A stretch of DNA of 64,000 bases from Cognatazoarcus halotolerans. Its GTDB lineage: Bacteria > Pseudomonadota > Gammaproteobacteria > Burkholderiales > Rhodocyclaceae. The DNA is taken from NCBI RefSeq assembly GCF_009800965.1, contig NZ_WUAF01000012.1, forward strand, positions 1 through 64,000, written 5' to 3'. The notes beneath the pieces were generated by a model. The model was given only the letters and a program-made list of their open reading frames with translations. It did no database searches and was not told the origin of the DNA. The translations under genes were made by a program, and so were the position numbers. Each line of letters begins with the position of its first letter. The first letter of the stretch is position 1. Shown piece after piece: positions 1 through 8,934 of this stretch.

Positions 1-1
1 C

Positions 2-199
2 TGGGGCCAGATCAAGGTGCGCTTCGAGACGGGAGCAGCCGTGGTCCATATCTTTGTGATGACGCTCGGCTACTCGCGGCGCGCCTACGTCGAAGGTTTC
101 GAGCACGAGCGGCTCGCTTCTCTGCTGACGGCCCACGAGCACGCCTTTGAGGGGGAACACGGGGTCAGGTCGCGCTCGGTAACATTCGTCAGCTCATGA
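2..199 (+). pseudogene. istA: IS21-family transposase IstA fragment, broken
   Basis: The frame open from the window edge reads WGQIKVRF, then VVHIFVMTLGYSRR, then an ERL..LL.AHEHAFE segment. I recognise this as part of the DDE catalytic region of IS21-type IstA transposases. The similarity stops after AHEHAFE (about position 155), where intact proteins continue with a conserved glycine-rich HFGG-like stretch. Here the frame runs through unrelated residues to a stop at 197-199. No istB follows. This is therefore a decayed, truncated element whose 5' part lies outside the window. Family assignment is from memory of IstA sequences; the break point is seen directly. Confidence 0.7.
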
Positions 200-668
200 A
201 GCAACAGTTCGCAGCCCACTTCGATGTCCCCCGATAGCGGTAGATGGACATGGACGAGGTGCACTATGCGGCGGTGTTGGCTGTCCGAGGGCCTCGACCT
301 CTTCTCACTGACCTTCCGGGGCGGCCTTTACGCTGCCTGTGCAATCAGCAAAGCGAAGTCCATGAAGGCGTTCGCTCCATCATGGATTACGCGAGCGTTC
401 CGCTCATCGGCATGCGTATCGTTGTCGCGGTGCCTTGGTTCTCGACCGGGTTGCTCTGACATGCACTCCTGCCGGGCCAGCCCCGCAATTGTGGATGCCG
501 CAAGCCATGCGGCTCGACGTCGGGAGGCCCGGCGGGTGGTCTCTTGCGGGATCGCATCGGCATTGCGCGACGCAATCAGCCGAGCGTGGTCCGGGAAATG
601 CGTCAGCGGCCGAACAGCGCGGCGGGAGCCGCCATCCGGCCTTGCGCCAGGCCTGCCGCAACCGCAGC
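200..668. other. Region with no supportable gene
   Basis: Between the istA remnant and the NUDIX gene there are only short overlapping open frames on both strands, none with recognisable motifs or a convincing start. A minus-strand frame ending near 328 is the least implausible small ORF, but it resembles nothing I know and merges into the region antisense to other frames. The stretch is probably degenerate DNA left by transposon insertion and deletion. Confidence 0.5.
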
Positions 669-1220
669 TCAGGCACCGAGCAGCGTGCGCGCCACGAACA
701 GCGCGCTGATGGTCTTGCCGTCGGTAATCTTCCCCGCCATGACGGCTGCCTCGACCTCGGCATGGTTCATCGAGACGATCTCGAGAAACTCCCCATCGTC
801 GAGCTTCTGTCCCTCGAAGTGCAGATCGCGGGCGAAGAAGATCTCGATGCGCTCGTCCGAGTAACCGATGCACGGATGCATCACGCCAAGATGCTGCCAG
901 TGGTCTGCACGGTAGCCTGTCTCCTCGAGCAGTTCGCGCTGGGCACAGGCAAGGATGGTTTCATCCGGATCGAGCTTGCCGGCGGGCAACTCCAGAAAGA
1001 CCCGATCCAGGGGATAGCGGAACTGACGTTCGAAGATGAGCTTGCCATCGGGCAGTACCGCGACGATGACGACCGCGCCCGGGTGCTTGATGTATTCGCG
1101 CGTGGCGCTGCCGCCGTCGGGCAGCCTGACGGTGTCACGGTAGACCTTGAGCAGGCCGCCGTCGAATACCTGTTCGCCCGAAAGCCGTGTTTCGGCGAGC
1201 GCCGGATCCTTGTCACACAC
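669..1220 (-). CDS. nudF: NUDIX hydrolase, ADP-ribose pyrophosphatase type
   Basis: The product is 183 aa. The NUDIX box is visible as GKLDPDETILACAQRELLEETGY (about residues 80-103), which fits the GX5EX7REUXEEXGU pattern. Upstream are the GAVVIVAVLPDGKLIFERQFRYP and LELPAG elements typical of the ADP-ribose/ADP-sugar pyrophosphatase branch (NudF/YqiE). These enzymes split ADP-ribose into AMP and ribose 5-phosphate in the cytoplasm. The start is GTG, with a purine-rich GGGAG stretch upstream. It lies downstream of nuoN in the same direction but beyond a strong terminator, so it probably has its own promoter. Substrate choice within the ADP-sugar group is inferred. Confidence 0.85.
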   Translation of the reverse strand: MCDKDPALAETRLSGEQVFDGGLLKVYRDTVRLPDGGSATREYIKHPGAVVIVAVLPDGKLIFERQFRYPLDRVFLELPAGKLDPDETILACAQRELLEETGYRADHWQHLGVMHPCIGYSDERIEIFFARDLHFEGQKLDDGEFLEIVSMNHAEVEAAVMAGKITDGKTISALFVARTLLGA

Positions 1221-1270
1221 ACTGCTCTCCCTGAATTTCGGGTTTGTCCCGCACTGGACCGGAATGCAAA

Positions 1271-1290
1271 ACCGGCGCCGCAGCGCCGGT
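1271..1290 (-). terminator. Intrinsic terminator of the nuo operon
   Basis: A perfect 8-bp stem, ACCGGCGC paired with GCGCCGGT around a 4-nt loop, begins 24 nt after the nuoN stop. Read on the minus strand the stem is flanked by AAA before and TTTT after, the normal form of a Rho-independent terminator for transcription leaving nuoN. Confidence 0.8.
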
Positions 1291-1313
1291 TTCTCCCGAG
1301 CGGTCGCGGGGCC

Positions 1314-2783
1314 TCAGAACGAGCCGGCCAGCGCCGCGACGCAGCTTTCGATGAGCTGCGAGGGCATCAGGCCGAACACGGCGATCGCCAGACCGTTGGC
1401 CGACAACACCAGTTTGAGGTCGGCCGAGGCGCTGATTGGGGATGCGTCGAGCGGATCATCGAAGTACATCACCTTGACCACCCGCAGGTAGTAGAAAGCG
1501 CCGATCAGCGACATCATCACCGCCAGCACCGCGAGCCATACATAGCCCGCCGCAACCGCTGCCTGCAGCACCGCAAGCTTGGCGAAGAAGCCGACGAAGA
1601 AGGGTACGCCGGCCATCGAGAACATGACGAACATCATCATCGCGGCAAACCACGGGCTGCGCTTGTTGAGGCCCTTGAAGTCATCGATGTTCTCGGCCTC
1701 GAAGCCGGCGCGCGACAGCAGGATGACCATGCCGAAGGCGGCGAGGCTCATGAGGACATAAACCACGGCGTAGAACATCGCGGAGCCGTAGGCGTTGAGT
1801 GCGAGCCGCGAATCGCCATCGACGACACCGGAGAGCAGGCCGAGCAGCATGAAGCCCATGTGCGAGATGCCCGAATAGGCGAGCATGCGCTTGATGTTGC
1901 TCTGTGCCACGGCGGCGATGTTGCCGAGCACGATCGAGCCGATGGCGAGGAACATGAGCATTGCCTGCCACTGGTCGGCGAGCTCGAACAGGCCATTGAC
2001 GAGGAGACGCATCGTCATTGCAAACGCGGCGAGCTTGGGCGCGGTGCTGATCAGCAGCGTCACCGCGGTAGGCGCGCCATGATAGACGTCGGGCACCCAC
2101 ATGTGGAACGGGACGACCCCCAGTTTGAAGGCGATACCGGCCATCAGGAAGACCAGACCGAACAGCAGCACGGTGCGGTTGCCCGCCTGATGGTAGATCG
2201 CCTGGGCGATACCGGAGAGTTCGAGGCTGCCAGTGGCGCCATAGACCATCGACATTCCGTAGAGCAGCAGGCCGGACGCGAGCGCGCCGAGCACGAAATA
2301 CTTCATCGCGGCCTCGGTGGAGCGTGCGGAGTCGCGATCGAAGGCCACCAGCGCATAGAGCGACAGCGAGAGCATCTCGAGACCGACATAGACCGTGAGC
2401 AGGTGGTTGGCCGAGATCATCACCATCATGCCGAGGGTGGCAAACGTAGCGAGCACGAAGTACTCGGGGCGATCCATCTTGCGATCGGTGAGGTAGCCCC
2501 TGCTGTAGAGCAGTGTGACTGCCATCGCGAAATACACCATGAGCTTGAGTACATCACCCATGAGGTCATCGATGTACATGTTGCCGAAGGTATAGCTTAC
2601 CTGCCCGTCCATCGTGTACCAGGTGATGAACGCCGCTCCGAGCAGCGTTGCAAGGCTTGCCAGATAGGCAAATGGACGTGCGCTCTGCTTGAGGAACACG
2701 GCGACCAACAGGATCACCACACCCATCGCCGCGACGAACAGCTCGGCGTAGGCGGGCGCGAAGTTAGGGACAACAAAGTTCAT
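1314..2783 (-). CDS. nuoN: NADH-quinone oxidoreductase subunit N
   Basis: The product is 489 aa, the usual length, and is made almost entirely of hydrophobic segments (about 14 transmembrane helices). NuoN is one of the three antiporter-like proton-pumping subunits (L, M, N) of complex I, homologous to Mrp antiporters. The family feature [21 protein letters not shown], carrying a conserved lysine in a broken helix, is visible near residues 228-248. It is the last nuo gene, 37 nt after nuoM, and is followed by a terminator. The start context ATGAACTTTGTTGTC agrees with related proteins beginning MNF. Confidence 0.97.
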   Translation of the reverse strand: MNFVVPNFAPAYAELFVAAMGVVILLVAVFLKQSARPFAYLASLATLLGAAFITWYTMDGQVSYTFGNMYIDDLMGDVLKLMVYFAMAVTLLYSRGYLTDRKMDRPEYFVLATFATLGMMVMISANHLLTVYVGLEMLSLSLYALVAFDRDSARSTEAAMKYFVLGALASGLLLYGMSMVYGATGSLELSGIAQAIYHQAGNRTVLLFGLVFLMAGIAFKLGVVPFHMWVPDVYHGAPTAVTLLISTAPKLAAFAMTMRLLVNGLFELADQWQAMLMFLAIGSIVLGNIAAVAQSNIKRMLAYSGISHMGFMLLGLLSGVVDGDSRLALNAYGSAMFYAVVYVLMSLAAFGMVILLSRAGFEAENIDDFKGLNKRSPWFAAMMMFVMFSMAGVPFFVGFFAKLAVLQAAVAAGYVWLAVLAVMMSLIGAFYYLRVVKVMYFDDPLDASPISASADLKLVLSANGLAIAVFGLMPSQLIESCVAALAGSF

Positions 2784-2820
2784 CGTCAGACCATTCCGTG
2801 TAATTGACTTGCCGGTCGCC

Positions 2821-4311
2821 TTACAGCTTGCTCACTGCCACGTGACGCAGCAGTTCGTTAACCGAGGTATGGAGCACGTCCGTGACGGGTTTCGGATAGA
2901 GACCCATCGCCAGCACGCAGATCGCCAGTACGGCGAGGAATGCGAACTCTCGCGCCCCGATGTCTTCGAGTTCGGCGACATGGTCGTTCGCCACATCGCC
3001 GAACACGACCCGCTTGTACATCCAGAGGGTGTAGGCAGCACCGGTGATCAGGGTCGTCGCGGCAGCGAAGGCGACCCAGAAGTTGTATTGAACGGAGCCG
3101 AGCACGACCATGAATTCGCCGATGAAGCCCGAGGTGCCCGGCAGGCCCGCATTGGCCATGGCGAAGAGCATGAAGAAGGCCGCGAACTTGGGCATGGTGT
3201 TGACCACGCCGCCGTAGTCGGCAATGTTGCGCGAGTGCACCCGGTCGTAAAGCACACCGATGCACAGGAACATCGCGCCCGAGATGAAGCCGTGGGAGAT
3301 CATCTGCACCAGCGCACCTTCGATGCCGAGCGGATTGAAGATGAAGAATCCCAGCGTCACGAAGCCCATGTGGGCGATCGACGAGTAGGCCACCAGCTTC
3401 TTCATGTCGGTCTGGACCAGCGCAACGAAGCCGATGTAGACCACGGCGATCAGCGACAGGGTGATGATCAGCGGCGCCATTGCCTGGCTGGCATCCGGGG
3501 CGATCGGCAACGAAAACCGCAGGAAACCATAGGCACCGAGCTTGAGGGCGATGGCAGCCAGCACGACCGAACCACCCGTGGGCGCTTCGACGTGGGCGTC
3601 CGGCAGCCAGGTGTGCACCGGCCACATCGGCACCTTCACCGCGAAGGACAGCAGGAAGGCCACGAACACCGCGACCTGCACGCCCATGGCGAGCGGCAGC
3701 TTGTGCCAGTCGAGGATATTGAAGCTGCCGCCCGACTCGAGGAACAAGTAGATCAGCGCAACCAGCATCAGCAGCGAGCCGAGCAGCGTGTAGAGGAAGA
3801 ACTTGATTGCCGCATAAACCCGGTTGGGACCGCCCCAGATACCGATGATCAGGTACATCGGGATCAGCGAGGCTTCGAAGAAGACGTAGAAGAGGATGCC
3901 GTCAAGCGCCGAGAAGATGCCGTTCATGAGGCCGGACATGATCAGGAAGGCGGCCATGTACTGCGACACCCGCTGCTGGATGACTTCCCAGCCGGCGATC
4001 ACAACGATGACGGTGATGAAGCTGTTCAGCAGTACGAACAGCATCGAGATGCCATCGACGCCGAGGTAGTAATTGATGTTGAAGTAGGGAATCCACGGCG
4101 CGAGTTCAACGAACTGCATCGAACTGGTGGTGGTATCGAAGCCCTGGTAGAGCGGGATCGCCACCAGGAGTCCGGCAATCGCGGTGACCAGCGCGATCAC
4201 CCTAGCAAGCGGCGCATTCCGGTCCGAGCCGGTCGCAAGCACTACAAGGCCACCGACAATCGGCACCCAAATAGCGAGGCTGAGGTAAGGCATACCCGTC
4301 ATCGTCAACAT
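2821..4311 (-). CDS. nuoM: NADH-quinone oxidoreductase subunit M
   Basis: The product is 496 aa, a polytopic antiporter-like proton-pumping subunit of complex I. The family segments [33 protein letters not shown] (with the key helix-5 glutamate) and [23 protein letters not shown] are present. Proton translocation is coupled to quinone reduction through the line of Lys/Glu residues in the membrane arm. Three in-frame ATGs occur in the first seven codons; I use the first, as none has a clearly better ribosome site. It follows nuoL by 57 nt. Confidence 0.97.
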   Translation of the reverse strand: MLTMTGMPYLSLAIWVPIVGGLVVLATGSDRNAPLARVIALVTAIAGLLVAIPLYQGFDTTTSSMQFVELAPWIPYFNINYYLGVDGISMLFVLLNSFITVIVVIAGWEVIQQRVSQYMAAFLIMSGLMNGIFSALDGILFYVFFEASLIPMYLIIGIWGGPNRVYAAIKFFLYTLLGSLLMLVALIYLFLESGGSFNILDWHKLPLAMGVQVAVFVAFLLSFAVKVPMWPVHTWLPDAHVEAPTGGSVVLAAIALKLGAYGFLRFSLPIAPDASQAMAPLIITLSLIAVVYIGFVALVQTDMKKLVAYSSIAHMGFVTLGFFIFNPLGIEGALVQMISHGFISGAMFLCIGVLYDRVHSRNIADYGGVVNTMPKFAAFFMLFAMANAGLPGTSGFIGEFMVVLGSVQYNFWVAFAAATTLITGAAYTLWMYKRVVFGDVANDHVAELEDIGAREFAFLAVLAICVLAMGLYPKPVTDVLHTSVNELLRHVAVSKL

Positions 4312-4368
4312 CCGTTTTGTGCGTCGGTCAGGACGCGAGTTCTAGTTCTATCCATCCCTGTGCGACTC

Positions 4369-6399
4369 TCAGCCCGTGAACCAGAAGGTCAGGAGCAGGA
4401 AGACGCCGATGATCATCACAAACGCATACTGGTAAATGTGGCCGGTCTGGATCAGACGGGAAAGCCGGGACACCTTGCCCACCAGCGCCGCGGTTCCGTT
4501 GACCGCGACACCGTCGATCAGCATGCCGTCGCCGCCTTTCCACAGCCCCTTGCCGAGCAGGCGGGCGCCGCCGGCAATGAAGATCTCGTTGAAACGGTCG
4601 AAGAAGTACTTGTTCTCGAGCAGCAGGTAGATTGGCTTGAAGATCCGCTGGATCGCTGCCGGAATGCCGGGGGCGATCATGTAGAAGAACCAGGCAATGA
4701 CCACGCCAGCCATGGCGAGCATGAACGGCAGCGTGGTGAAGCCGTGCAGCGCCATCGCGACCGGACCGTGGAATTCGCTGGCGAGCTCTTCCATTACCGG
4801 GTGCGCTTCGGACATGTGGATGACACCCTTGAACCATTCACCCATGAGCATCGGTTCGATGGTCATGAAGCCGATGATCACCGAGGGGATCGCCAACAGG
4901 ACCAGCGGAACGGTGACCACCCACGGCGACTCGTGGGGTTTCTGCCCCGGCGCGAGACCGTGATGGTGATCGTGGGAAACTTCCTCGTCTTCGTGATCAC
5001 CATGGTGATCGTGATGACCGTCATGAGGCTGGCCGAAGCGCTCCTTGCCGTGGAAAACCAGAAAGTACATCCGGAAGGAATAGAAGGCGGTCACGAACAC
5101 CCCCGCGATGACGCAGAAGTAGGCGTAGCCGGCGCCCGGGATGTGCGAGAAATGCACCGCCTCGATGATCGAGTCCTTTGAATAGAAACCCGACAGGAAG
5201 GGGAAGCCGATGAGCGCCAGCGAGCCGAACAGCGAGGTGATCCAGGTGATCGGCATGTACTTCCACAGACCACCCATATTGCGCATGTCCTGGTCGTGGT
5301 GCATGCCGATGATGACCGAGCCGGCACCAAGGAACAGCAGCGCCTTGAAGAAGGCGTGGGTCATGAGGTGGAACACCGCCGCGGAGTAGGCCGAAACCCC
5401 CAGCGCAACGGTCATGTAGCCGAGCTGCGACAGGGTCGAATAGGCGACCACCCGCTTGATGTCGTTCTGGATGATGCCGAGGAAGCCCATGAAGAGCGCG
5501 GTTGTGGCTCCGATGACGAGCACGAAGGAGAGCGCGGTGTCGGAAAGCTCGAACAGCGGCGACATGCGCGCCACCATGAAGATGCCCGCGGTCACCATGG
5601 TCGCGGCGTGGATCAGGGCCGAGATCGGAGTCGGGCCTTCCATCGAATCGGGCAGCCAGACGTGCAGCGGCACCTGGGCCGATTTGCCCATCGCACCGAT
5701 GAACAGGCAGATACAGATCACCGTGATCAGCAGCCAGGGCGAACCCGGGAACAGCTCGATGCTCTTGGCCGCCAGCTGATCAGCCTGGGCGAAGACTTCC
5801 GCGTAGTTGAGGCTCCCGGTATTGGCTGCAACCAGGCCGATGCCGAGCAGGAAGCCGAAGTCGCCGACGCGGTTGACCAGGAAGGCCTTCATGTTCGCGT
5901 AGATGGCGGTCGGGCGGGTGTACCAGAAACCGATCAGCAGGTAGGAGACCAGACCCACCGCTTCCCAGCCGAAGAACAGCTGCAGGAAGTTGTTGGACAT
6001 CACCAGCATCAGCATCGAGAAGGTGAACAGCGAGATATAGCTGAAGAAGCGCTGGTAACCGGGATCGTCGTGCATGTAGCCGATGGTATAGACGTGAACC
6101 ATCAACGAGACGAAGCTCACCACCAGCATCATCATCACGGTGAGCTGATCGATCAGGAAGCCGACCTCGAGCTTAAGGTTCCCGCTGGTAGCCCAGGTAT
6201 AGATCGTTCCGTTGAAGGTATTGCCCGCCTGGACATCCTGGTAGATGACGATGGAAAGCACGAAGGCGATCGCCACGCCGAGGATGGTCACCACGTGGGA
6301 ACCGGCCCGGCCGATGGTCTTGCCAAACAGACCCGCCAGGATGGCGCCGGCCAGCGGTGCCAGCGGCACCATCAGATAGAGTGTTTGCATATCCGACAT
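4369..6399 (-). CDS. nuoL: NADH-quinone oxidoreductase subunit L
   Basis: The product is 676 aa. It is the largest antiporter-like subunit, with the long lateral C-terminal helix that runs along the membrane arm of complex I. The conserved FFGWEAVGLVSYLLIGFW and GKSAQVPLHVWLPDSMEGPT segments carry the helix-5 glutamate and helix-7 lysine. It is about 60 residues longer than the E. coli protein, partly because of a His/Asp-rich loop near residues 450-480. Spacing to nuoK is 12 nt, as expected inside the operon. Confidence 0.97.
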   Translation of the reverse strand: MSDMQTLYLMVPLAPLAGAILAGLFGKTIGRAGSHVVTILGVAIAFVLSIVIYQDVQAGNTFNGTIYTWATSGNLKLEVGFLIDQLTVMMMLVVSFVSLMVHVYTIGYMHDDPGYQRFFSYISLFTFSMLMLVMSNNFLQLFFGWEAVGLVSYLLIGFWYTRPTAIYANMKAFLVNRVGDFGFLLGIGLVAANTGSLNYAEVFAQADQLAAKSIELFPGSPWLLITVICICLFIGAMGKSAQVPLHVWLPDSMEGPTPISALIHAATMVTAGIFMVARMSPLFELSDTALSFVLVIGATTALFMGFLGIIQNDIKRVVAYSTLSQLGYMTVALGVSAYSAAVFHLMTHAFFKALLFLGAGSVIIGMHHDQDMRNMGGLWKYMPITWITSLFGSLALIGFPFLSGFYSKDSIIEAVHFSHIPGAGYAYFCVIAGVFVTAFYSFRMYFLVFHGKERFGQPHDGHHDHHGDHEDEEVSHDHHHGLAPGQKPHESPWVVTVPLVLLAIPSVIIGFMTIEPMLMGEWFKGVIHMSEAHPVMEELASEFHGPVAMALHGFTTLPFMLAMAGVVIAWFFYMIAPGIPAAIQRIFKPIYLLLENKYFFDRFNEIFIAGGARLLGKGLWKGGDGMLIDGVAVNGTAALVGKVSRLSRLIQTGHIYQYAFVMIIGVFLLLTFWFTG

Positions 6400-6411
6400 C
6401 GAGACGCTTCC

Positions 6412-6717
6412 TTAACCCTTGAGGCTGTCGAGGTCATCCACATGGATGGTGCGCAGATTGCGGAACAGCACCACCAGGATGGCAAGACCGATCGCCGCTT
6501 CAGCAGCTGCCACGGTCAGAATGAAGAACACGAAAATCTGCCCCGCCGCGTCGCCCAGGTAATGGGAAAACGCGATGAAGTTGGTATTGACCGACAGCAG
6601 CATCAATTCGATGGCCATCAGTAACACGATCAGGTTCTTCCGGTTGAGGAAGATACCGACGACGCTGATCGCGAACAGGATCGCGCCCAGGATCAGGTAA
6701 TGGGAAAGCGAAAGCAT
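6412..6717 (-). CDS. nuoK: NADH-quinone oxidoreductase subunit K
   Basis: The product is 101 aa, exactly the family length, when started at the ATG giving [15 protein letters not shown]. The frame stays open 29 codons further upstream, but that extension overlaps nuoJ and is not conserved. The three transmembrane helices contain the two conserved membrane glutamates, in [11 protein letters not shown] and [11 protein letters not shown], that lie on the proton path between the quinone site and the antiporter modules. It sits between nuoJ and nuoL. Confidence 0.97.
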   Translation of the reverse strand: MLSLSHYLILGAILFAISVVGIFLNRKNLIVLLMAIELMLLSVNTNFIAFSHYLGDAAGQIFVFFILTVAAAEAAIGLAILVVLFRNLRTIHVDDLDSLKG

Positions 6718-6745
6718 TACGGGACTCCCTTTGCAGCCGTCGTTC

Positions 6746-7357
6746 TTATTCTTTCTCGGTCGGCATCGACACCATCCGCACGCGGTCATTGCGCTTGACC
6801 GCAATCTGCTGCGACGGGTTGACGCTCTTCGTGCCCTTGCGATGCCGCAGCGTCAATGCCACGGCGGCGACCATCGCCACCAGCAACACTAGCGAGGCAA
6901 GCTCGAAGGGATATACATATTCGGTGTAAAGCAGGCGACCCAGCTCGCGGGTGTTGCTGTAGCCGGCAGCGGCGGCGGGCGGCTCGGGCATGCTGTCGAG
7001 ACCGAAGTAGCTGCCGCCGAGGACGATCACCATCTCCGCGACCATCAACAGGCCGATCGCCGCGCCGAGCGGCAGGTAGCTCCAGAACCCTTCACGGATC
7101 CGGTCGAGATTGATGTCGAGCATCATCACCACGAAGAGGAACAGCACCATCACCGCGCCGACATAGACCATCACCAGGGTGATGGCCAGGAACTCTGCCT
7201 CGAGCAACATCCAGATACCGCCCGCGGTGAAGAAGGCGAGCACCAGGAACAACGCGGCATGCACCGGGTTCCGGGCGGTGATCACCCGCAACGACGCGAG
7301 AATCATGATCGTTGCGAACATGTAGAAAACGAAGGTCTTGAAATCCATCTGTGGCAC
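6746..7357 (-). CDS. nuoJ: NADH-quinone oxidoreductase subunit J
   Basis: The product is 203 aa with five predicted transmembrane helices followed by a polar C-terminal tail ([14 protein letters not shown]...). The conserved pattern [14 protein letters not shown]...[35 protein letters not shown] is present, including the third helix whose pi-bulge changes with the active/deactive state of complex I. It follows nuoI by 30 nt and precedes nuoK. Confidence 0.96.
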   Translation of the reverse strand: MPQMDFKTFVFYMFATIMILASLRVITARNPVHAALFLVLAFFTAGGIWMLLEAEFLAITLVMVYVGAVMVLFLFVVMMLDINLDRIREGFWSYLPLGAAIGLLMVAEMVIVLGGSYFGLDSMPEPPAAAAGYSNTRELGRLLYTEYVYPFELASLVLLVAMVAAVALTLRHRKGTKSVNPSQQIAVKRNDRVRMVSMPTEKE

Positions 7358-7387
7358 CCCGGGGCAGGCGTCGCCGGCCCCAATCGG

Positions 7388-7873
7388 TTATCGGTACTTC
7401 GCGTCGGTCTCGCGATCCTTGGCAATCTGCGCTTCGTTGCGATCGCCCACGGCAAGCAGCATCTGCTTGGTGTAATAGAGATCGCCCCGCCTCTCTCCGT
7501 GATACTCGAGCACCCGCGTCTCTACGATCGCATCGACCGGGCAGGCCTCCTCGCAGAAGCCGCAGAAGATACACTTGGTGAGATCGATGTCGTAGCGGCT
7601 GGTACGGCGCGAACCGTCATCGCGCTGGTCCGATTCGATGGTGATCGCCATCGCCGGGCATACCGCCTCGCAGAGTTTGCAGGCGATGCAGCGTTCCTCG
7701 CCGTTGGGATAACGCCGCAAGGCATGCAGGCCCCTGAAGCGCGGGCTTTGCGGCGTCTTCTCTTCGGGGAACTGCACGGTGATCTTGCGCGCGAACAAAT
7801 GACGACCGGTCAGGGCCAGCCCCTTCACCAGTTCCTTGAGGAACAGGCTTCCGACGAAATCCATGGCACCCAT
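7388..7873 (-). CDS. nuoI: NADH-quinone oxidoreductase subunit I, 2x[4Fe-4S] ferredoxin-like
   Basis: The product is 161 aa, normal for proteobacteria. Two CxxCxxCxxxCP motifs, [13 protein letters not shown] and [13 protein letters not shown], bind the N6a and N6b clusters that pass electrons from NuoG toward NuoB. The N-terminal amphipathic region ([20 protein letters not shown]) anchors it at the membrane-arm junction. It is 9 nt downstream of nuoH. Confidence 0.97.
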   Translation of the reverse strand: MGAMDFVGSLFLKELVKGLALTGRHLFARKITVQFPEEKTPQSPRFRGLHALRRYPNGEERCIACKLCEAVCPAMAITIESDQRDDGSRRTSRYDIDLTKCIFCGFCEEACPVDAIVETRVLEYHGERRGDLYYTKQMLLAVGDRNEAQIAKDRETDAKYR

Positions 7874-7882
7874 ATAAGCCTC

Positions 7883-8932
7883 TTACTTCCAGATCGACAG
7901 CGGGGAGAGCATCCACACTGCAACGACGATGACCCAGGTCAGGGTAATGGGGATGAACACCTTCCAACCCAGACGCATGATGTGGTCGTAGCGGAACCGG
8001 GGGAACGTCGCCCGCGCCCACAGGAAAAGAAACAGGATCGCCGCGACCTTGATGAACAGCCAGTGGAAGCCGTCCGGCAGGAAGGACACCGGCGAGAGCC
8101 AGCCACCGAGGAACAGTATCGAGGTCAGCGCCGAAACCAGCCACATCGCAGCATATTCACCGAGGAAGAACAGCGCGAAAGCCATGCCGGAATATTCGAC
8201 CATGTGACCCGCGACAATCTCGGATTCGCCTTCGACGACGTCAAAAGGCGCGCGGTTTGTCTCCGCGATGCCCGACACCATGAAGACGATGAACATCGGG
8301 AACAGCGGCAGCCAGTTCCACGACAGGAAGCCCAGGCCCATGTCGGCAAAGCGCCCCTGCCCTTGCTGCATGACGATATCGCTCAGATTCAGACTGGCGG
8401 AGATCATCAGCACGCAAACCAGTGCAAAGCCCATCGAAATCTCGTAGGACACCATCTGTGCCGCGGCACGCATGGCTCCCACGAAGGGGTACTTCGAGTT
8501 GGAGGCCCAGCCGGACACGATCACCCCGTACACTTCGAGGGAGGTAATCGCCAGCAGGAAAAGCAGGCCGGCATCCACGTTCGCGAGCACCATCCCGTCG
8601 GAGAACGGCACCACCGCCCATGCAGCCAGCACCGGAGCGAACGCCAGGATCGGGCCGATGATGAAGAGACCCTTGCTCGCGCCGGACGGAACGATCACTT
8701 CCTTGAGCAGGAGTTTCACGCCATCCGCAATCGGCTGGAGCAGACCGAGCGGGCCGACCCGGTTGGGGCCGATTCGCACCTGCATGTAACCGATCACCTT
8801 GCGCTCCGCCAGGGTGAGGTAGGCGATGCAAATCATCAGCGGGGCAATGATCGCGACGATCTTGACCAGCGTCCATACCAGCGGCCAGGTCGGGCCGAAC
8901 AGATCGACTACGGGTTGAAGCAATCCGTCCAT
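7883..8932 (-). CDS. nuoH: NADH-quinone oxidoreductase subunit H
   Basis: The product is 349 aa when started at the ATG giving [14 protein letters not shown]; upstream in-frame codons overlap nuoG and are not conserved. NuoH is the eight-helix membrane subunit that forms the quinone-binding tunnel with NuoB and NuoD. Family hallmarks are visible: [21 protein letters not shown], the acidic loop [19 protein letters not shown], and the C-terminal [18 protein letters not shown]. The start lies 2 nt beyond the nuoG stop, so translation is probably coupled. Confidence 0.97.
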   Translation of the reverse strand: MDGLLQPVVDLFGPTWPLVWTLVKIVAIIAPLMICIAYLTLAERKVIGYMQVRIGPNRVGPLGLLQPIADGVKLLLKEVIVPSGASKGLFIIGPILAFAPVLAAWAVVPFSDGMVLANVDAGLLFLLAITSLEVYGVIVSGWASNSKYPFVGAMRAAAQMVSYEISMGFALVCVLMISASLNLSDIVMQQGQGRFADMGLGFLSWNWLPLFPMFIVFMVSGIAETNRAPFDVVEGESEIVAGHMVEYSGMAFALFFLGEYAAMWLVSALTSILFLGGWLSPVSFLPDGFHWLFIKVAAILFLFLWARATFPRFRYDHIMRLGWKVFIPITLTWVIVVAVWMLSPLSIWK

Positions 8933-8934
8933 TG

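Noticed and set aside
435-5181. Two long plus-strand open frames (each about 790 codons) opposite nuoN, nuoM and part of nuoL
   Set aside because: They are His/Glu/Arg-rich antisense frames created by GC-rich codon bias of membrane-protein genes; no motifs, and they lie wholly over well-supported nuo genes.
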